Of a stretch of DNA of 64,000 nucleotides, positions 7,714 to 16,166 are shown one piece after another. Every line of letters starts with the position of its first letter. Position 1 is the first letter of the stretch. Made by a program: the position numbers and the translations under genes. The notes beneath the pieces are model-generated. The model worked only from the letters and a program-made list of their open reading frames with translations. It did no database searches and was not told the DNA's origin. Source of the stretch: Clostridiales bacterium (GTDB lineage Bacteria > Bacillota > Clostridia > Oscillospirales > CAG-382); the NCBI GenBank assembly GCA_003343885.1, contig QAKH01000079.1, positions 1 to 64,000 on the forward strand. Reading direction: 5' to 3'.

Positions 7714-8433
7714 TTATTCGTACAATCTTTCTTTTTGACGTTTTTCCAAGGTCATGCGGAGATACTGCATCAGTTTCCCGCAGGGACACAAGGCATGTTC
7801 CCGCTGGCGGACATAGCTCAGGTCTCCATTTGAGAGGATCATGCCCTCGGCATTGAGATAGAGGTCGCCATAGACACAGTTTGCCTCCGTAAGGTAAATC
7901 TCATGAATGGGATTCGGAATTCCCTCCGTGCTGCGGCCTTCCCGGAAAAGGGCAACATGCTCGGCCTGCCCCCGAACTCCAAAAAACGGATACGGCGAGA
8001 GCGCCGCGATGGTGGCGGCATGTTCCCTCGCATCGTGGAAACGGTCGTCGCTCATTTCGAGCATGTGACCGGAGTACGCCCCTTGTTCCTTTTCCTCCTG
8101 GTATTCGTACAAAGCAGCACAGGCTTCTATGAATTCTGAGGAACGGGACGCGGCCGAGCCGTTGGTTACGATATAGAAATTATTGACCGTAATGCCATAG
8201 GCACGTACCCGGTTGAGTATATGGCGGATGGCTCGGACGTTAAGCGACGGCTCACCACCCGTGATATTGAAATGTTGGATATGCCTGACATGCCGCAGCA
8301 AGGTGCTTATATGTTTCAAAGGAATATCCACATGCTCGGCGTCTCCCCGCATACAGTGGGCACAGCTCATGTTGCAGCGCCGGGTAATCTCGATAGAAAG
8401 ATTTTTAATATAGAGCTCTTTCATGTTCGTCAC
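7714..8433 (-). CDS. Radical SAM protein
   Basis: 239 residues. The CNMSCAHC motif (Cx3Cx2C, about residues 19-26) would hold a 4Fe-4S cluster that splits S-adenosylmethionine to start radical chemistry; NITGGEPSLN (about 56-65) is the GGE SAM-binding motif. Only the barrel is present, with two Cys near the end (CPCGK) but no full SPASM set. Compact enzymes of this kind occur in phages and plasmids next to genes of unknown function; substrate unknown. It sits in the middle of the minus-strand arm with about 20 bases to each neighbour, so it is part of the operon rather than a late insertion. Confidence 0.82.
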   Translation of the reverse strand: MTNMKELYIKNLSIEITRRCNMSCAHCMRGDAEHVDIPLKHISTLLRHVRHIQHFNITGGEPSLNVRAIRHILNRVRAYGITVNNFYIVTNGSAASRSSEFIEACAALYEYQEEKEQGAYSGHMLEMSDDRFHDAREHAATIAALSPYPFFGVRGQAEHVALFREGRSTEGIPNPIHEIYLTEANCVYGDLYLNAEGMILSNGDLSYVRQREHALCPCGKLMQYLRMTLEKRQKERLYE

Positions 8434-8457
8434 TTGGAAGTTGTTTTAAGAGATGTT

Positions 8458-8937
8458 TTATATTTTTCCGACCAGTTTGCAGAAAGCCTCAAAGAGTGCT
8501 TCGGTATATAAATCCCGGGCCGGGACCATACGGACACCTCCGCTTTCATATTCCAGCTCGACATACAATTCCTCGTTGTCCACTGCAAAGCCGCAAACGC
8601 AGCAGGGGCTATGGTCTTCGTCGCAGCCCCGCACGGAGTACCCCTCGACTGAAAACTTTCCCTCATCGAAACAGGAGACGATTTCCCGCATCAGCTCCAG
8701 CGCGTCTTTTCCCAGCATGTGATAATGTTGTTCCAGTTTGTCAAGCTGCAATCGGTCTTCTTCCGATACCGGACAGGTAATCTCCAACTGTTCCGAAGGC
8801 AACTCGACAGTCTCTTCCCCGTTCCCTATTTTCACGATATTTTGAGCGTAATCTACGGCATGCACATCGTACTCGCCGGATTTTTCGTGGACAGGATCGT
8901 CCCACCACACTCGTTGTCCTTTCTTAAAAGTTATCAT
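8458..8937 (-). CDS. Hypothetical protein with small beta-barrel-like N-terminus
   Basis: 159 residues. Residues 1-50 (FKKGQRVWWDDP, then VKIGNGEETVELP) look like an SH3/KOW-type small barrel, as seen in many accessory proteins that bind nucleic acid or protein. A C/H-poor helical middle leads to CCVCGF and VELEYESGG, a second beta region. Not recognised beyond that. Confidence 0.6.
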   Translation of the reverse strand: MITFKKGQRVWWDDPVHEKSGEYDVHAVDYAQNIVKIGNGEETVELPSEQLEITCPVSEEDRLQLDKLEQHYHMLGKDALELMREIVSCFDEGKFSVEGYSVRGCDEDHSPCCVCGFAVDNEELYVELEYESGGVRMVPARDLYTEALFEAFCKLVGKI

Positions 8938-8938
8938 G

Positions 8939-9166
8939 TCACATCATTGCTTTTTCCTGTTGAATTCTGTCCGCAACTTCCGCCACGATTGCTGGATCCA
9001 TAGGGCACGGGCGTGGGGAAAACGGGTTGTTCTTTACCTGGCGAAGTTCCCGAAGGGCGCTTTCTTCTGCAGCTTTTTCATCCATGCCCTGATGCTTCCA
9101 GAAATTGAGACAGCCGGTGAAATGTTCCTCCAAAATGCGGATTTGTGTTTCTCTGTCCAGTTCCAT
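8939..9166 (-). CDS. Small hypothetical protein
   Basis: 75 residues, helical, charged, ending IQQEKAMM. It ends 2 bases before the next gene starts, a spacing typical of coupled genes in this arm. No motif found. Confidence 0.5.
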   Translation of the reverse strand: MELDRETQIRILEEHFTGCLNFWKHQGMDEKAAEESALRELRQVKNNPFSPRPCPMDPAIVAEVADRIQQEKAMM

Positions 9167-9170
9167 ATGA

Positions 9171-9410
9171 TCACTTTCTTTTTACAATACGCAGGTTGTC
9201 ATAACCTATCGTTTCCAGTTCTGCGAGCAATGCACTGTAATCTTCCTCACTGGCAGGTGTTGTCGAGTCAATCACCTGTTTATAGTACGCGGCGCCGTGC
9301 TGCCCGACATGCATGTATGAAGTTACAGAACCATCCTCGGACCAAGGGATGTCCGGGAAGAGGGCGATGATTTGTCCATCAGGGTATTTTCTAAAAACCG
9401 CCCTCGTCAT
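9171..9410 (-). CDS. Small hypothetical protein
   Basis: 79 residues counted from MTRAVFRKYPDG; the open frame extends upstream but that part overlaps another small gene (9391-9570). The first half reads like a beta-sheet protein (FRKYPDGQIIALFPDIPW) of the kind found in phage and plasmid proteins of about 80 residues, and ends DNLRIVKRK. Start chosen because it gives the usual short overlap between genes. Confidence 0.6.
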   Translation of the reverse strand: MTRAVFRKYPDGQIIALFPDIPWSEDGSVTSYMHVGQHGAAYYKQVIDSTTPASEEDYSALLAELETIGYDNLRIVKRK

Positions 9411-9570
9411 TTTGTCCGCAGATTTCCGATTCGATTTCATAGTTCCCATAGTTTCTGAATTCATAATCCACCTCACTGACAATCTCTTCCACGTCGTCGT
9501 CCGTGATTTCGTCCACGTCCGGATTAGACAAGTCCAGACGCACGGTCAGGTATATCGTTCTTGTTGCCAT
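9391..9570 (-). CDS. Small acidic protein of 59 residues
   Basis: An ATG at 9570-9568 opens a 59-residue frame ending at TAG 9393-9391. It begins MATRTIYLTVRLDL and continues with Asp/Glu-rich sequence (DEITDDDVEEIVSEVDYEF). The N-terminal strand followed by an acidic helix resembles other tiny proteins in such arms. It fills what would otherwise be a gap, and overlaps the next gene by 20 bases. Function unknown. Confidence 0.6.
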   Translation of the reverse strand: MATRTIYLTVRLDLSNPDVDEITDDDVEEIVSEVDYEFRNYGNYEIESEICGQNDEGGF

Positions 9571-9588
9571 AGTCGTTCGGGTTTGCTA

Positions 9589-10278
9589 TCATATACAATG
9601 GCCAATGAAGTGGAACACATCGGCATACTGCTCGGTATGAACATAGAAACCAGCGCGTTTCTCACCGGTCTCCGCATCTATTCCGTCAGCAGTCAGATGG
9701 TCTACTTCAGACAGATACACATCCGTTAACTTGATTCGCGGCGTATCGTGGCGTCCATACAAAGTGGTCGTGATTGGGAAGTTGTTGTCATCCTGTTCCT
9801 CCTCTCCCGAAAGGTCAAGAGAAATACGGCCTTTCTTTTTCAGCAGTTCCAGCATGAACTGAAGGATATCCTGTTCTGCCTGATTCAGCCGCTCGTTCAA
9901 CTCCGCGTATTCCTTGTCTGTGCGGTCTGCTTCCAATGCCGTCAACATATTGTCGCGGATACTTACAAGCCAACAGGGATTTCTTGTCGCCAGGCTCATT
10001 TCGCTGGCGTAAATCGTAGACTCTTCACCCTCGATATTATCGTAAACCTTCAAATAGAGGTCATCATCGCTCAGCCCGACATGCGTCACCATCTTTTCCG
10101 TCCATGAGTCAAAATGCCCATTATAGTCAAGAACATAGGTGGCATCTTCCGGTCTTTCGTCGTCGATTTTCAGTTCGAGTTCATCGAGATTGTTTTCTTT
10201 CAGCAGTGAAATGATCTCATTTTGCAGGGCAACACTTAGGTCGCTGACTTCCTGCCAAGTAATGTGCTTTTTCATCAT
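9589..10278 (-). CDS. Hypothetical protein
   Basis: 229 residues from MMKKHITWQ (an upstream in-frame start would add 18 residues that look non-coding). An N-terminal helical part is followed by an acidic domain with alternating strands, and an in-between helix (YAELNERLNQAEQDILQFMLELL). C-terminal part has YGRHDTPRIKLTDVYLSEVDHLTADG. No recognised motif. First gene after a terminator, so it may have its own promoter or depend on read-through. Confidence 0.62.
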   Translation of the reverse strand: MMKKHITWQEVSDLSVALQNEIISLLKENNLDELELKIDDERPEDATYVLDYNGHFDSWTEKMVTHVGLSDDDLYLKVYDNIEGEESTIYASEMSLATRNPCWLVSIRDNMLTALEADRTDKEYAELNERLNQAEQDILQFMLELLKKKGRISLDLSGEEEQDDNNFPITTTLYGRHDTPRIKLTDVYLSEVDHLTADGIDAETGEKRAGFYVHTEQYADVFHFIGHCI

Positions 10279-10335
10279 TCGGATTTTTTCAAGAATAGAG
10301 AGATATGATTGGGGGTGTTTGAAACTCGCCACTTA

Positions 10336-10375
10336 AATAAAAAGACCGCCACAGCTAACGGGAGCCGTGACGGTC
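10336..10375 (-). terminator. Intrinsic terminator on minus strand
   Basis: Minus strand: stem of GACCG/CGGTC, CAC/GTG and GCT/AGC steps with two mismatches, six-base loop, followed by TTTTTATTT. It lies between the 10403-11629 gene and the 9589-10278 gene, dividing the long minus-strand arm into transcription units. Confidence 0.65.
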
Positions 10376-10402
10376 GGTCATCATTATGGCATTTGATGAA
10401 CA

Positions 10403-11629
10403 TTATTCCAAAATCTCGCGTTCCGTGATTTTACAGTTTCGCGCATCGAAGAGTATGTAATAGCTGACTTCCGTTTCCTCGTCTGTGAAACAGAGTCCGT
10501 CATATCCTTCGTATTTCTTCTTGTCGACCTCCTTGTTGGCACTCAGTTCCGCCCATTCCTGTGGGTCTGTAATGAGATACGGATGCTTCATGTGGATTCG
10601 GGCATGTATCAACACAGGAAGGTCATTCGGCCCAATACCGCCATTTTTCTCATCGTAAGCGTATTCTTCCGCCTCTGCACGGTCGTCGGTAAAGTGGATA
10701 GTCTGGTCACCTTTCGTGAAAAATACAACTTCGGGGTCAGGGGTACCGTGATACACATCCAGCAAATCCTCATAGTACGGAACATTCTGGCCGTTCACGG
10801 CAGCTTCCAACTCCTCCCACCAGACTTCATTGTGGTATTCATTGTCGAAGTCGATATGTTCCTCGTCATCCAGCTTCAAACGAGTTCGTGTTTCCACATC
10901 CGTCTGAGTTATGATTTCCTGCATTTGCTCATCAGTTACATCCTCCGTACAGAAAGGCTCGGGGAGAGACTCAAGATCACGTCTTGACAATTTGGAGTCC
11001 CCGTAAGTGAACTCCTGATCATAAAAAGCGTCATCGTGAACAGATGGGGCCTCCTCCTCGGGCAACAAATCAAGTGACACCTGCGAGCAAATATAATTCT
11101 CATCCCGACCCTGTGTTTGACCGAAAGCCTCGAATTGCTCCAGGTTCTCATTTTTCAGACGGAACCGTATTTGGTTGCGACGTAAATATTCAGTCGCTAT
11201 TTCCTGTGAGGAGAATATTCCGATTGCCTCCATAGAGTTGTATGAATGCCATGCATCGCATTTACACAAGATACAAACCTGACGTTCCTCTTTCACCTTG
11301 GGGCATTTCCTGTTTTCTCTGAACTCGTACAAGGCGTTATCTATACTTCCGAATGCATTTCTGATTTTGTCTTCCAGGGTGATTTCGCATCCCATTTTCT
11401 CAAAGTAATACTCAACAAAATCAACAAACTCCGGATTGTTCATGGCGCATTTTGCCTCCTCGTCCTGTGTGGAAAGTGCGATATCCACACCTGTAAAATC
11501 ATCCATGCTCGGCTTATGATTGCCTTCATTATACTCGTCCTCGACAATGCACACTGCAAGGCCGGCGCTTTCCGCTTCCACCTCGATGGTCTTGCAGAAA
11601 GTCTCTTCAATAGCTACTTTATACTTCAT
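10403..11629 (-). CDS. DpnD/PcfM-like domain fused to an ART-type polyvalent domain
   Basis: 408 residues. The N-terminus (YKVAIEETFCKTIEVEAES, then AVCIVEDEYNEG) matches the DpnD/PcfM domain of plasmid and phage proteins. The middle is acidic with a CILCKCDAWH Cys group. The C-terminal 130 residues fit the ADP-ribosyltransferase-like domain of polyvalent proteins: DVYHGTPDPEVVFFTKGD, then IHFTDDRAEAEEYAYD, GPNDLPVLIHARIHMKHPYLI and GYDGLCFTDE with a late Glu. Such domains are thought to modify host proteins when injected with phage or plasmid DNA. Activity here is inferred from the fold pattern only. The start overlaps the upstream gene by 4 bases. Confidence 0.7.
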   Translation of the reverse strand: MKYKVAIEETFCKTIEVEAESAGLAVCIVEDEYNEGNHKPSMDDFTGVDIALSTQDEEAKCAMNNPEFVDFVEYYFEKMGCEITLEDKIRNAFGSIDNALYEFRENRKCPKVKEERQVCILCKCDAWHSYNSMEAIGIFSSQEIATEYLRRNQIRFRLKNENLEQFEAFGQTQGRDENYICSQVSLDLLPEEEAPSVHDDAFYDQEFTYGDSKLSRRDLESLPEPFCTEDVTDEQMQEIITQTDVETRTRLKLDDEEHIDFDNEYHNEVWWEELEAAVNGQNVPYYEDLLDVYHGTPDPEVVFFTKGDQTIHFTDDRAEAEEYAYDEKNGGIGPNDLPVLIHARIHMKHPYLITDPQEWAELSANKEVDKKKYEGYDGLCFTDEETEVSYYILFDARNCKITEREILE

Positions 11630-13524
11630 ATAATATTCAGTTTTTTCAATTCTTTTCTGTATGAACTTAAAGAAGGTTTATACCCAATCTCATTGACTAT
11701 CTGCCGCATTTCCCGGATGCTGTAGGACTTATCCATATCCAGCCCATAGTCCGTAGCGAAAGAAGTCATTCCTGCATAGCAGAAGCCTAATTTCCGGTGC
11801 AGCATATCGGCGCTGTATTTGACGCATTCGTCTGCCAGTATGGTCGGGACAGCCATACCCCGAATCTTGTATTTCATTCCTGCAAGAAGATTCTCACACT
11901 CATCACAGTGATAGGTCAGATCCCTGCGGCGGGCACAATACCCAATCGTCTGCCCCATAAACGTGTTACGGAAAATCTCGGTGCGGTTTACATCCTTGAT
12001 CTTTTCAACGCCATAGTAGCACAAGGCCTGAACGGCACGGAGTGAACTGTCCACTTTCGGCTTGACAAACTGCGGATCCTTTTGACTGACTATCTTCTCC
12101 AACCATGTACGATGAAAAGTGCCAATCGGAACATCGAACACCTTTTCCGGGGTACAATATCTCGATTCGGCGCGTGTCATCATCAAATAGGGTTTATCAG
12201 TCCGGCCCCAATCCTGGGTATAAAAGGCGAGATAAGTATTGCCAATCTTACAATATGAATAATCCACTTTGGCATTCTTCAATGAAAGGAGACTGCATTC
12301 ACCTCCATAAAATTCTTCGGGAAGCCCGGTCTGCTTTTTGAACTCCTCCAAGTATAGTTTTGGAACAGCATCTTTATAGGATGTGTCCCTATAGCAACGC
12401 TTTGCCATCTGCGGAGTAATGAAGCGTTTGGCAAAGGAATAGACATTGAATGTACTATAGTTGAATGCCGCCTGCGTATTGGCGGAAGTCTGAAATCTTT
12501 GTGGCATCTGCCTGAACCAATAGAACGACGTTCCATGTTCCATACAGTAGTCGACAAACTCCTGTGTCCACACACAGTCAGGGAACTTAGGACAGGTTGA
12601 ATTCTTTCGGATAAAGGCCTTGCATACTTCCGGCGTAAGCAATTGCCGTCTGATGTCTTCGGCCAAATGATAAACATTCGTGCACTCTTTGCTTTCGATG
12701 GCGATTATCAGACGTTCGGGAGTTTGGAATTGCTGCGGTAAATCCGAAAACATGTAGGGCGCCTTCATGGCCAGACGGTCAGCCAAGAGATTATCCAAGA
12801 ATGGGAGATATCGTTTGAACTCAGGGTCTCTATATATATGGTAATTCTGGTATTCCGAGTGCAACGCGCAATATAAAGCCTCATAAGAGATATATTGTTC
12901 GGGCACAAGAGACAGGTCGCGCTTGGCAAGTTCCATGTAATACTTCTTATTTTTATACTTGTCGGGAACCAACATGGACAACACGACACATTCGGCCTTC
13001 AGTTCCCGGAACATACCCAGATAGAAAGACTTGGTTTTCACGCTCTCTGGAATGTACCTTAATACGACCTGCATCCTGCGATAGTCCTCCTCGTTATCTT
13101 CTTTGTAACTGTTTGAAACAGTCTTATTATTCAACGCTATGTATGCAAGTTCAGCATCCCATAATGTCGCGGGTATGTAAGAAAGAATATTAAAATATCT
13201 ACTGCCACAAGATACTACAGTTTTGGCAATCTCCCTGGATATGAACCTTTCAGGAAAAGCCTTTATGTTGTTTACGTTATTCTTGAAAGCGAACTCGCAA
13301 ATTTTCCGTGTCCGCCACTCAACCGGAAGTCTTGCCAAATCGAAGGAACTCCAGGTCTTTATGTTGTTCCTTATCAGATTATCAACCATTTCCATAGTCA
13401 GAAATCTGCTGGGGATATAGTTCAGTGCGTCGATGTTGTTGCTTTCAATGGCAGCCTGTGCTATTTCGGGCGTGAACAAATAATCAGGAAGCGTGCGGAT
13501 GGCACTGATGATATCGCTTTGCAT
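11626..13524 (-). CDS. Large repeat protein of unknown function
   Basis: 632 residues, the longest product of the left arm. The first 400 residues hold about nine imperfect repeats of 35-50 residues built around IPxRFLTxEM: IPSRFLTMEM, FPERFISREI, IPATLWDAEL, VPEQYISYEA, LPQQFQTPER, MPQRFQTSAN and FAKRFITPQM are visible. This resembles the DUF4116-type helical solenoid known from bacteria and giant viruses, an interaction scaffold. The C-terminal 230 residues form a separate domain with CARRRDLTYHCDEC, a possible metal site. It overlaps the ART gene by 4 bases. Confidence 0.7.
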   Translation of the reverse strand: MQSDIISAIRTLPDYLFTPEIAQAAIESNNIDALNYIPSRFLTMEMVDNLIRNNIKTWSSFDLARLPVEWRTRKICEFAFKNNVNNIKAFPERFISREIAKTVVSCGSRYFNILSYIPATLWDAELAYIALNNKTVSNSYKEDNEEDYRRMQVVLRYIPESVKTKSFYLGMFRELKAECVVLSMLVPDKYKNKKYYMELAKRDLSLVPEQYISYEALYCALHSEYQNYHIYRDPEFKRYLPFLDNLLADRLAMKAPYMFSDLPQQFQTPERLIIAIESKECTNVYHLAEDIRRQLLTPEVCKAFIRKNSTCPKFPDCVWTQEFVDYCMEHGTSFYWFRQMPQRFQTSANTQAAFNYSTFNVYSFAKRFITPQMAKRCYRDTSYKDAVPKLYLEEFKKQTGLPEEFYGGECSLLSLKNAKVDYSYCKIGNTYLAFYTQDWGRTDKPYLMMTRAESRYCTPEKVFDVPIGTFHRTWLEKIVSQKDPQFVKPKVDSSLRAVQALCYYGVEKIKDVNRTEIFRNTFMGQTIGYCARRRDLTYHCDECENLLAGMKYKIRGMAVPTILADECVKYSADMLHRKLGFCYAGMTSFATDYGLDMDKSYSIREMRQIVNEIGYKPSLSSYRKELKKLNII

Positions 13525-13528
13525 GGCC

Positions 13529-14098
13529 TTAGGATTTTAAGTTGTACGGGCGGATAATTTTCACAAGTCTTTCTTTACGAAACACATAGAGAGTCCACTT
13601 AACTTGGTTGGCATATTCCTGGAGCTGCGACCAGGAATTCGGTACGTTAATTTTTTCAAGACCGTATCCTCCTTCCACATAGACTGAGAACATTCTCATG
13701 TCTTTATGCGCAGGAAAGAAGTTAAACCATTCGAGGCGGGTACACTCACCGTTAGTGAGTAGATACCAGATACCGTTGTCGTATAACAGGCAATGGTCGG
13801 CCATGTGTGCGAATGTCTCCACGTTATCTGCAATTCGGGCAGAATATATGTTTCTGTCGCCGTTCCCATCCCGTATGAAGGAGCGGCAATGTACCGTGTC
13901 CGATCTTACCCATTTGCCGAAAGGAGAAGGGCCCAGGACATTGATATCTCCGAGTGAAAGCAATGCGTCAACGCGTCTGTCCAGGCTATAAAAGACTCGG
14001 AGTTTTTGAGAAATCTCATCTATGGTGTTTTCGAGGTACGCCTTGATATGGCGGACATTCCCGTCCGGCAGCACCTTGCCGATTTGAAATAGGCTCAT
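13529..14098 (-). CDS. Hypothetical protein
   Basis: 189 residues, mixed alpha/beta, aromatic-rich, with a basic C-terminus (VFRKERLVKIIRPYN). It lies 4 bases upstream of the large repeat protein gene, so the two are probably made together and may interact. No motif recognised. Confidence 0.62.
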   Translation of the reverse strand: MSLFQIGKVLPDGNVRHIKAYLENTIDEISQKLRVFYSLDRRVDALLSLGDINVLGPSPFGKWVRSDTVHCRSFIRDGNGDRNIYSARIADNVETFAHMADHCLLYDNGIWYLLTNGECTRLEWFNFFPAHKDMRMFSVYVEGGYGLEKINVPNSWSQLQEYANQVKWTLYVFRKERLVKIIRPYNLKS

Positions 14099-14171
14099 AA
14101 TAGTATCAGTTATGCTGTTGTTGGTAAAGAATAGTCCACCCTCGGAGTTTGCGATTGACAGACTATTGATT

Positions 14172-14762
14172 TTATATTTTTATGGACATGTAAACTTTGT
14201 CAATGTCCTCCTGTGCCAGGCCGATATAGCGCCTTGTGGTTTCCAGGTTGGTATGGCGGAATATCTGGTTGAGCAGTATCAATGATTCGGCCGAGCGGCC
14301 CATCAGCTCATAGACATAACGACCGAATGTTTTTCGGAAAGAATGTGTGGAGAAGGCTCGTACCGGAATTCGGTACTTGACCCGATAAATCTTGAGTTGG
14401 CGATTGATATGTTCCAGCGAGTAAGGGGTCTCTGTTCGCGGATTGGCAAAAATGTAGCTGTCGGTGGCCGGCCGGCCGAGCTTTTCATAAAGCCCGGCCG
14501 TCTTTTCCACAACACCGGCATTGAATTTCACCTTGCGGCTCTTTTGTGTTTTCTGCTCAATCCTTACCAGTTCTTTCTTCCCCAACACATCCTTCCATTT
14601 GAGTGTACGGACGTCCGAAGCCCGGAAAGCCGTACAGAACGACAGCCAGCAATAGGTCTCCCCAAGATATTCCCCGTCTCTGTCCAATGCATCCAGCAGA
14701 CGCAGGAACTCCTTGTAAGGCAGATAGTCGGCTGTCGTCAGTTGCCCCTTGATGCGTGTCAT
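14172..14762 (-). CDS. Tyrosine recombinase, catalytic domain only
   Basis: 196 residues from MTRIKGQL. All catalytic positions of the tyrosine recombinase family are visible: Arg in FCTAFRASDVRTL (I), the beta-hairpin Lys near KTQKSRKVKF, HSFRKT (II, His-x-x-Arg), RHTNLETTRRYIGL with the His and the nucleophile Tyr. The N-terminal core-binding domain of normal phage integrases is missing; the open frame continues upstream but in another reading context covered by the DUF932-like gene. Stop of that gene and ATG of this one overlap as TGATG. It may be the element's integrase using the DUF932-like protein or another partner, or a resolvase of multimers. Confidence 0.78.
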   Translation of the reverse strand: MTRIKGQLTTADYLPYKEFLRLLDALDRDGEYLGETYCWLSFCTAFRASDVRTLKWKDVLGKKELVRIEQKTQKSRKVKFNAGVVEKTAGLYEKLGRPATDSYIFANPRTETPYSLEHINRQLKIYRVKYRIPVRAFSTHSFRKTFGRYVYELMGRSAESLILLNQIFRHTNLETTRRYIGLAQEDIDKVYMSIKI

Positions 14763-15658
14763 CAGGCCTGCGGAAGTTTGTCGGAAAGGAGCAACTCGGC
14801 AAAGGCCCCGTTTTGGGGAATCATGGCCGGGAAATCCGTCTTTCCAGGTTTGTAAAGTTCCGTGGCTACGTTGTACACGTCCCAAGCGGTAATTCGAGTT
14901 TTCTCTTCGGCGAGTTTCAGCAGATCTTCGGTAAACATGGAGATTTGCCCCTGATTCAACGGGTAAGTCTCCACCTTCGAGGAGAGGCGCTTGTCGGCAC
15001 TGTCGTGGGAGACACGGAGAACCGTCAGCAGACCAATGACCGCGTAGAGTTCCAGCGGTGTCATCACCTTTTCCTTCAGGCGGCGGATGCGGTCGCGGTC
15101 TTCGGTCATCTGCGTCTCGAAATTCGCCATCCACTCATCCACGCGGGCGAACAACTCTTCCGTGGTCACCTTGTTCTTGCCATAATTGGACACACAACGT
15201 TCCGGGGAAAGAATACACTGGTTGTGGCAGATTTTTACGCAAGGGCCGATGGCGGCCTGGATGCCGTCCTGATGGAAAGCCACAACCAACGTGGTGGTCA
15301 GTTCATCGGTTTCCCAATCCTTGATACGGATAGTCGTGTAGACACGTCGGAGGATATGAGCCTCAACCGCATTGGGTGAGAATTTTTCTTCCACCTGCGG
15401 CAGTACCACCACGCCGGGTTCGTTCTTGTTCTTGTTCTGCGCGGCAAAGATCTCTTCCACTTCGTAGTTCAACTGGTGTTTGCCGCAGATGTCCATCATC
15501 TTTTCGATGACTTCATAGTGGTACAATCCCTTGAGAGGCTTGCCGTAAATGTCGTTTTCCTTGTACGTCCGGCGAAGAGTGTCCAGACTCATCGTCTCAA
15601 TGTTGTTGTTCTTGAAATCGAACTGCATGGGAGCAGTTACTGTTGCTACATTTGCCAT
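14762..15658 (-). CDS. DUF932-like phage/plasmid protein
   Basis: 298 residues. The pattern ILRRVYTTIRI, VVAFHQDGIQAAIGPCVKICHNQCIL and a helical C-terminus ending in a domain with TAWDVYNVATELYKPGK resembles the DUF932 family of phage and plasmid proteins of unknown role. Two Cys pairs lie around residues 150-165. Translation runs straight into the recombinase gene (TGATG). A hairpin with T run sits only 26 bases before the start codon, so expression may be controlled by attenuation. Confidence 0.68.
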   Translation of the reverse strand: MANVATVTAPMQFDFKNNNIETMSLDTLRRTYKENDIYGKPLKGLYHYEVIEKMMDICGKHQLNYEVEEIFAAQNKNKNEPGVVVLPQVEEKFSPNAVEAHILRRVYTTIRIKDWETDELTTTLVVAFHQDGIQAAIGPCVKICHNQCILSPERCVSNYGKNKVTTEELFARVDEWMANFETQMTEDRDRIRRLKEKVMTPLELYAVIGLLTVLRVSHDSADKRLSSKVETYPLNQGQISMFTEDLLKLAEEKTRITAWDVYNVATELYKPGKTDFPAMIPQNGAFAELLLSDKLPQA

Positions 15659-15683
15659 AATGATTGATTGTTAAATGGTTAAT

Positions 15684-15716
15684 AATAAAAAAGGCGGCAA
15701 GCCTAAACTTGTCGCC
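15684..15716 (-). terminator. Intrinsic terminator or attenuator before the DUF932-like gene
   Basis: Minus strand: GGCGACAAG (15716-15708), six-base loop, CTTGCCGCC (15701-15693), then TTTTTTATTATT. Nine pairs including one G-T. It ends 26 bases before the ATG at 15658, leaving no room for a promoter in between. Confidence 0.7.
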
Positions 15717-15794
15717 CGATAGATTTCATTGTCTGATTTTATAATCTTTTTTCCAGTAGTTTTCAATAGCCCACGAACTGCAATGGATGCATTT

Positions 15795-16166
15795 TTACCT
15801 GTCTACCCAATTTTTATGGTCATGCATGTATACCTCGAAACAAAAGTATGTCACATAATGTGCGATGTTGGAAATCCACAAGTCGTAAGTCTCGTCATAC
15901 CACTGTTCACCGTCTTCCTCGTCGGTCAATTGAGGCGGTACGTTCGTGCTCACATAATCATAAGACACCTCAATGACATCCTCATAGGTGAGTTCGCACG
16001 GGTTGATTTCTTGTTCCTCAAAATATTGCTGTATTTTTCGTTGTGTCTCCGGTTCGTTCGTAATGATCTGGGGAAACCCGCTGGAATCACAATAGAACCG
16101 GAGGTAGGATGATGAAAACCCCTTCCGTTTCATCTCCTCCTGGAAAAGTGGAATCAGTGCAATCAT
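15795..16166 (-). CDS. Acidic hypothetical protein
   Basis: 123 residues, aromatic- and acid-rich (EEDGEQWYDETYDLWISN), with no hydrophobic segment long enough to span a membrane. Overlaps the upstream gene by 4 bases. No motif recognised. Confidence 0.6.
   Translation of the reverse strand: MIALIPLFQEEMKRKGFSSSYLRFYCDSSGFPQIITNEPETQRKIQQYFEEQEINPCELTYEDVIEVSYDYVSTNVPPQLTDEEDGEQWYDETYDLWISNIAHYVTYFCFEVYMHDHKNWVDR

Noticed and set aside
14763..15134. Longer recombinase starting at 15134.
   Set aside because: The extra 124 residues are Arg/Pro/Gly-rich and lie wholly inside the DUF932-like gene in another frame; the TGATG junction gives a better start.
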